From: Spirochaetaceae bacterium
Lineage (GTDB): Bacteria; Spirochaetota; Spirochaetia; DSM-27196; SKKC01
Reading direction: 5' to 3'
Length of the DNA stretch: 16,521 nucleotides
NCBI GenBank assembly: GCA_003552745.1
Contig: PUOG01000128.1
Span: 1 to 16,521, forward strand
Part shown: piece after piece, positions 14,780 to 16,521 of the stretch
Numbering within the stretch: the stretch's first letter is position 1
Layout: every line of letters begins with the position of its first letter
Translations under genes and position numbers: made by a program
Notes under the pieces: generated by a model
What the model was told of the DNA's origin: nothing
What the model saw: only the letters and a program-made list of their open reading frames with translations
The model's database searches: none

Positions 14780-15949
14780 ATGGGAAAAACCGCACGCATT
14801 ACGCTCATTCTGGTAAGCATCGTGGTTTTCGTCGGCATCCCGCTGTTGATCGCCCTTCGCATCTGGGACGCGGCCGATTCCGGCTCTTCGACCGCCGAGC
14901 GTCACTTCGCCCGAATCGTCACGCTCACACGGGAGCACTCAGAGAAGCTCGACAGGGACGCCCCGGAAGAGTTCGCTTCCGCGATTGGCCCGGAAGTGAG
15001 GCAGGATGAACGACTTGTCACTCTTGTTGTCGCCGAGGGACCGGGACGGATCGACTATGCGTGGTCCCGTTTTCGGCACAGGCTTCCGCACGATCTCGAT
15101 GCACTCGAGGCCGGCTTTCGCCTGGAAACAACGCCGCCGTGGGAGCGTTCATACGATCGGAACATCGTTACTCCGGACGGAAACCGCATTACGATTTCGA
15201 CGGTATATACGGTATTGAGCCGCAACGTCGTGTTCCAGTTCCTCCGCGACGGATTGCTGGCCGTACTTGCGTTTGCCCTGCTCGTCCTGGTAGCGCTCAT
15301 TGCGTCGCTGAGGCCGCCCGCATCGATCGAGTCGAACGATTCGCCGAAAACGGACACTCACCACGATGATAAACGCTCCACCGTGAGTGATACGAGTGGG
15401 CGCGAAAACAAACATGACGCTCACGCGAGCGCGTCCGTCGCCCAGTCGACACAACAGCCGCCACTTGTTTCTCCCGCCTCCGGCTTGAGCTATGCGACAC
15501 ACCTCGAACGGCGCCTGGCGCGCGAGCTCGAACGCGCCGCGGAGAACGATCTGAATCTATCGCTGCTCTTTGTACGGATCACAGACAACAACGGCCGCCA
15601 CATCGACGAGAAATTGCTCGGTACGCTCGTCCTCGAGCACTTTCCTTTCGAGGATCTCGTGTTCGAGTATGCCGATGGAACCGCATGTGCCGTGCTTCCC
15701 GGCTATGAGCTCGACGCGGCTCTGCGAAAGGCCGAGCGAATGTGGACGCTGCTTCGTCGACACGATCTCGGCGCCTTTCACGCCCGAGTAGGTGCCTCGA
15801 GCCGCAATGGTCGGCTGGTCGAGGCTGAGCGCATTATCAACGAGGCGTTCACGGCGCTCGAAAAAGCCGACTCGAAATCGAATATCGTAGGCTTCCAACC
15901 CGATCCGGACCGATATAGGCGGTATATCGCATCGAAGCTCGAGGCGTAG
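14780..15949 (+). CDS. Two-transmembrane protein with extracytoplasmic region and degenerate GGDEF domain
   Basis: The 389-residue protein has a transmembrane segment at about 7-27, an extracytoplasmic region at about 29-150, a second transmembrane segment at about 157-178, a hydrophilic Asp/His/Ser-rich linker to about 232, and a C-terminal domain (about 235-385). That domain follows the GGDEF pattern: SGLSYATHLERRLARELERA, LSLLFVRITD, then EYADGTACAVLPG and finally VGASSRNGRLVEAERIINEA. In active diguanylate cyclases the third block reads R-Y-G-G-D-E-F-x-x-L-L-P-G; here residues 298-302 are ADGTA, so the signature is lost and cyclase activity is not expected. It may bind nucleotide, or sense and dimerise. 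The layout matches a bitopic sensor. It stands 22 bases after the DUF115 pair and is likely part of the same cluster. Confidence 0.75.
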   Translation: MGKTARITLILVSIVVFVGIPLLIALRIWDAADSGSSTAERHFARIVTLTREHSEKLDRDAPEEFASAIGPEVRQDERLVTLVVAEGPGRIDYAWSRFRHRLPHDLDALEAGFRLETTPPWERSYDRNIVTPDGNRITISTVYTVLSRNVVFQFLRDGLLAVLAFALLVLVALIASLRPPASIESNDSPKTDTHHDDKRSTVSDTSGRENKHDAHASASVAQSTQQPPLVSPASGLSYATHLERRLARELERAAENDLNLSLLFVRITDNNGRHIDEKLLGTLVLEHFPFEDLVFEYADGTACAVLPGYELDAALRKAERMWTLLRRHDLGAFHARVGASSRNGRLVEAERIINEAFTALEKADSKSNIVGFQPDPDRYRRYIASKLEA

Positions 15950-15976
15950 CGGAAGATCGAGCATCCGGGCACTACT

Positions 15977-16521
15977 TCAATCGCGCATCCGTTCGAGAAC
16001 CGCTTCAAAGAGATCGGCCCTGAGAGCGATTGGAGGCCGGGGAATGCCGGTGACGTGCTCTTCTCCGTGTGAAATCTCGGCAGGATAGCTACCTCCGTAC
16101 TGTCGCCCGACCGATGCCTCGATAGTGCGTCCATCCTCGAGCTCCACCTCTATCAACCACCGCGGATCGGAGATCGCTTCGTCGGTGAATCCGGCACCTT
16201 CAAGCGAAAGCACTCGTCGGAGAAGCTCCTCGTTCGCTGCATAATCGGGCTCAACCTGTCCCTCTCTCTCGAAGCGAAGCCGAGCGTCACTACTACGCAC
16301 AATCCTTACGTGCTTCGGCCCGTCGACCTCCGTAAACGTCATCCGTTCGATGTCGTCCAACGGCGCTGCATCCGCGAGCAGACGCAACTCGGCCCAGTAT
16401 ACCGGTCTCTGATCGAGGTAGAACGAGATGCGGTCACGATTGCGGTACACGCGATTCTCGTCGGCAAGTCTCACGTACACGTCGGGCGACTCAGCCGACA
16501 CCCCGACGAATACTTCCTGCC
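15977..16521 (-). CDS. DUF4340-like protein, C-terminal part, cut by window edge
   Basis: The coding frame is open from the window edge to the stop at 15977, so the true start lies outside the window. The visible part reads QEVFVGVSAESPDVYVRLADENRVYRN, split around the GTG at 16501, which is therefore not the start. It continues with WAELRLLADAAPLDDIERM, DARLRFEREG, and near the end LIEVELEDGRTIEASVG and ALRADLFEAVLERM. The G...VYVRLADENRVY pattern is typical of DUF4340 proteins, which are often encoded with GldG-type ABC transporter auxiliary and permease genes. The gene converges with the GGDEF-like gene with 27 bases between stops. Those partner genes would be beyond the right edge and cannot be checked here. 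Confidence 0.6.
   Translation of the reverse strand, partial: QEVFVGVSAESPDVYVRLADENRVYRNRDRISFYLDQRPVYWAELRLLADAAPLDDIERMTFTEVDGPKHVRIVRSSDARLRFEREGQVEPDYAANEELLRRVLSLEGAGFTDEAISDPRWLIEVELEDGRTIEASVGRQYGGSYPAEISHGEEHVTGIPRPPIALRADLFEAVLERMRD

Noticed and set aside
16499..16501. GTG at 16501 as start of the DUF4340-like gene
   Set aside because: The frame continues open to the window edge with coding-like residues (QEVFVG) that fit the family, so the real start is outside the window.

Overview
The window is a GC-rich, gene-dense chromosomal segment. It most likely comes from a spirochaete (free-living Spirochaetales/Treponemataceae type). The main support is a tandem pair of DUF115 (MptE-like / flagellin-Maf-like) proteins next to a very acidic protein with short conserved-looking N- and C-terminal segments, plus a DivIC/FtsB-like protein with an extra C-terminal membrane segment. 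This assignment is inferred from gene content; no rRNA or other taxonomic marker is present. I see no tRNA, rRNA, insertion sequence, CRISPR array or prophage gene, and no gene-free stretch longer than 300 bases.

Left part (1-1046, minus strand): the 5' end of a pyrimidine-nucleoside (thymidine) phosphorylase gene, cut by the window edge, has a clear sigma70-type promoter with a perfect inverted repeat at its predicted start site. Upstream of it lies recO, with its own hairpin/T-tract terminator. recO is divergent from lon.

Middle part (1104-8011, plus strand): lon, a membrane-anchored VanY-type D,D-carboxypeptidase, an alkaline-phosphatase-superfamily phosphodiesterase coupled to it by a 4-base overlap, a DUF1015 protein, and an exported protein of unknown function. 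Spacing is tight. Three of these genes (lon, the DUF1015 gene and the exported-protein gene) have a -10-like hexamer only 7-13 bases before an ATG that lacks a Shine-Dalgarno sequence, which suggests leaderless or near-leaderless mRNAs. A convergent ftsB/divIC-like gene overlaps the 3' end of the exported-protein gene.

Right part (8684-15949, plus strand): a five-gene cluster. It holds an extremely acidic coiled-coil protein, a GAF-like protein with a C-terminal domain resembling a decayed GGDEF fold, two DUF115 paralogues in tandem, and a two-transmembrane protein ending in a GGDEF-type domain whose GGDEF loop is lost. The first four genes are joined by overlaps or 2-base gaps. The fifth has a leaderless-type promoter. 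DUF115 relatives include motility-associated factors for flagellin glycosylation, so the cluster may be a surface or flagellar glycan module with non-catalytic signalling domains; this is inference. The window ends in the 3' part of a minus-strand DUF4340-like gene, often associated with GldG-type ABC transporter genes.
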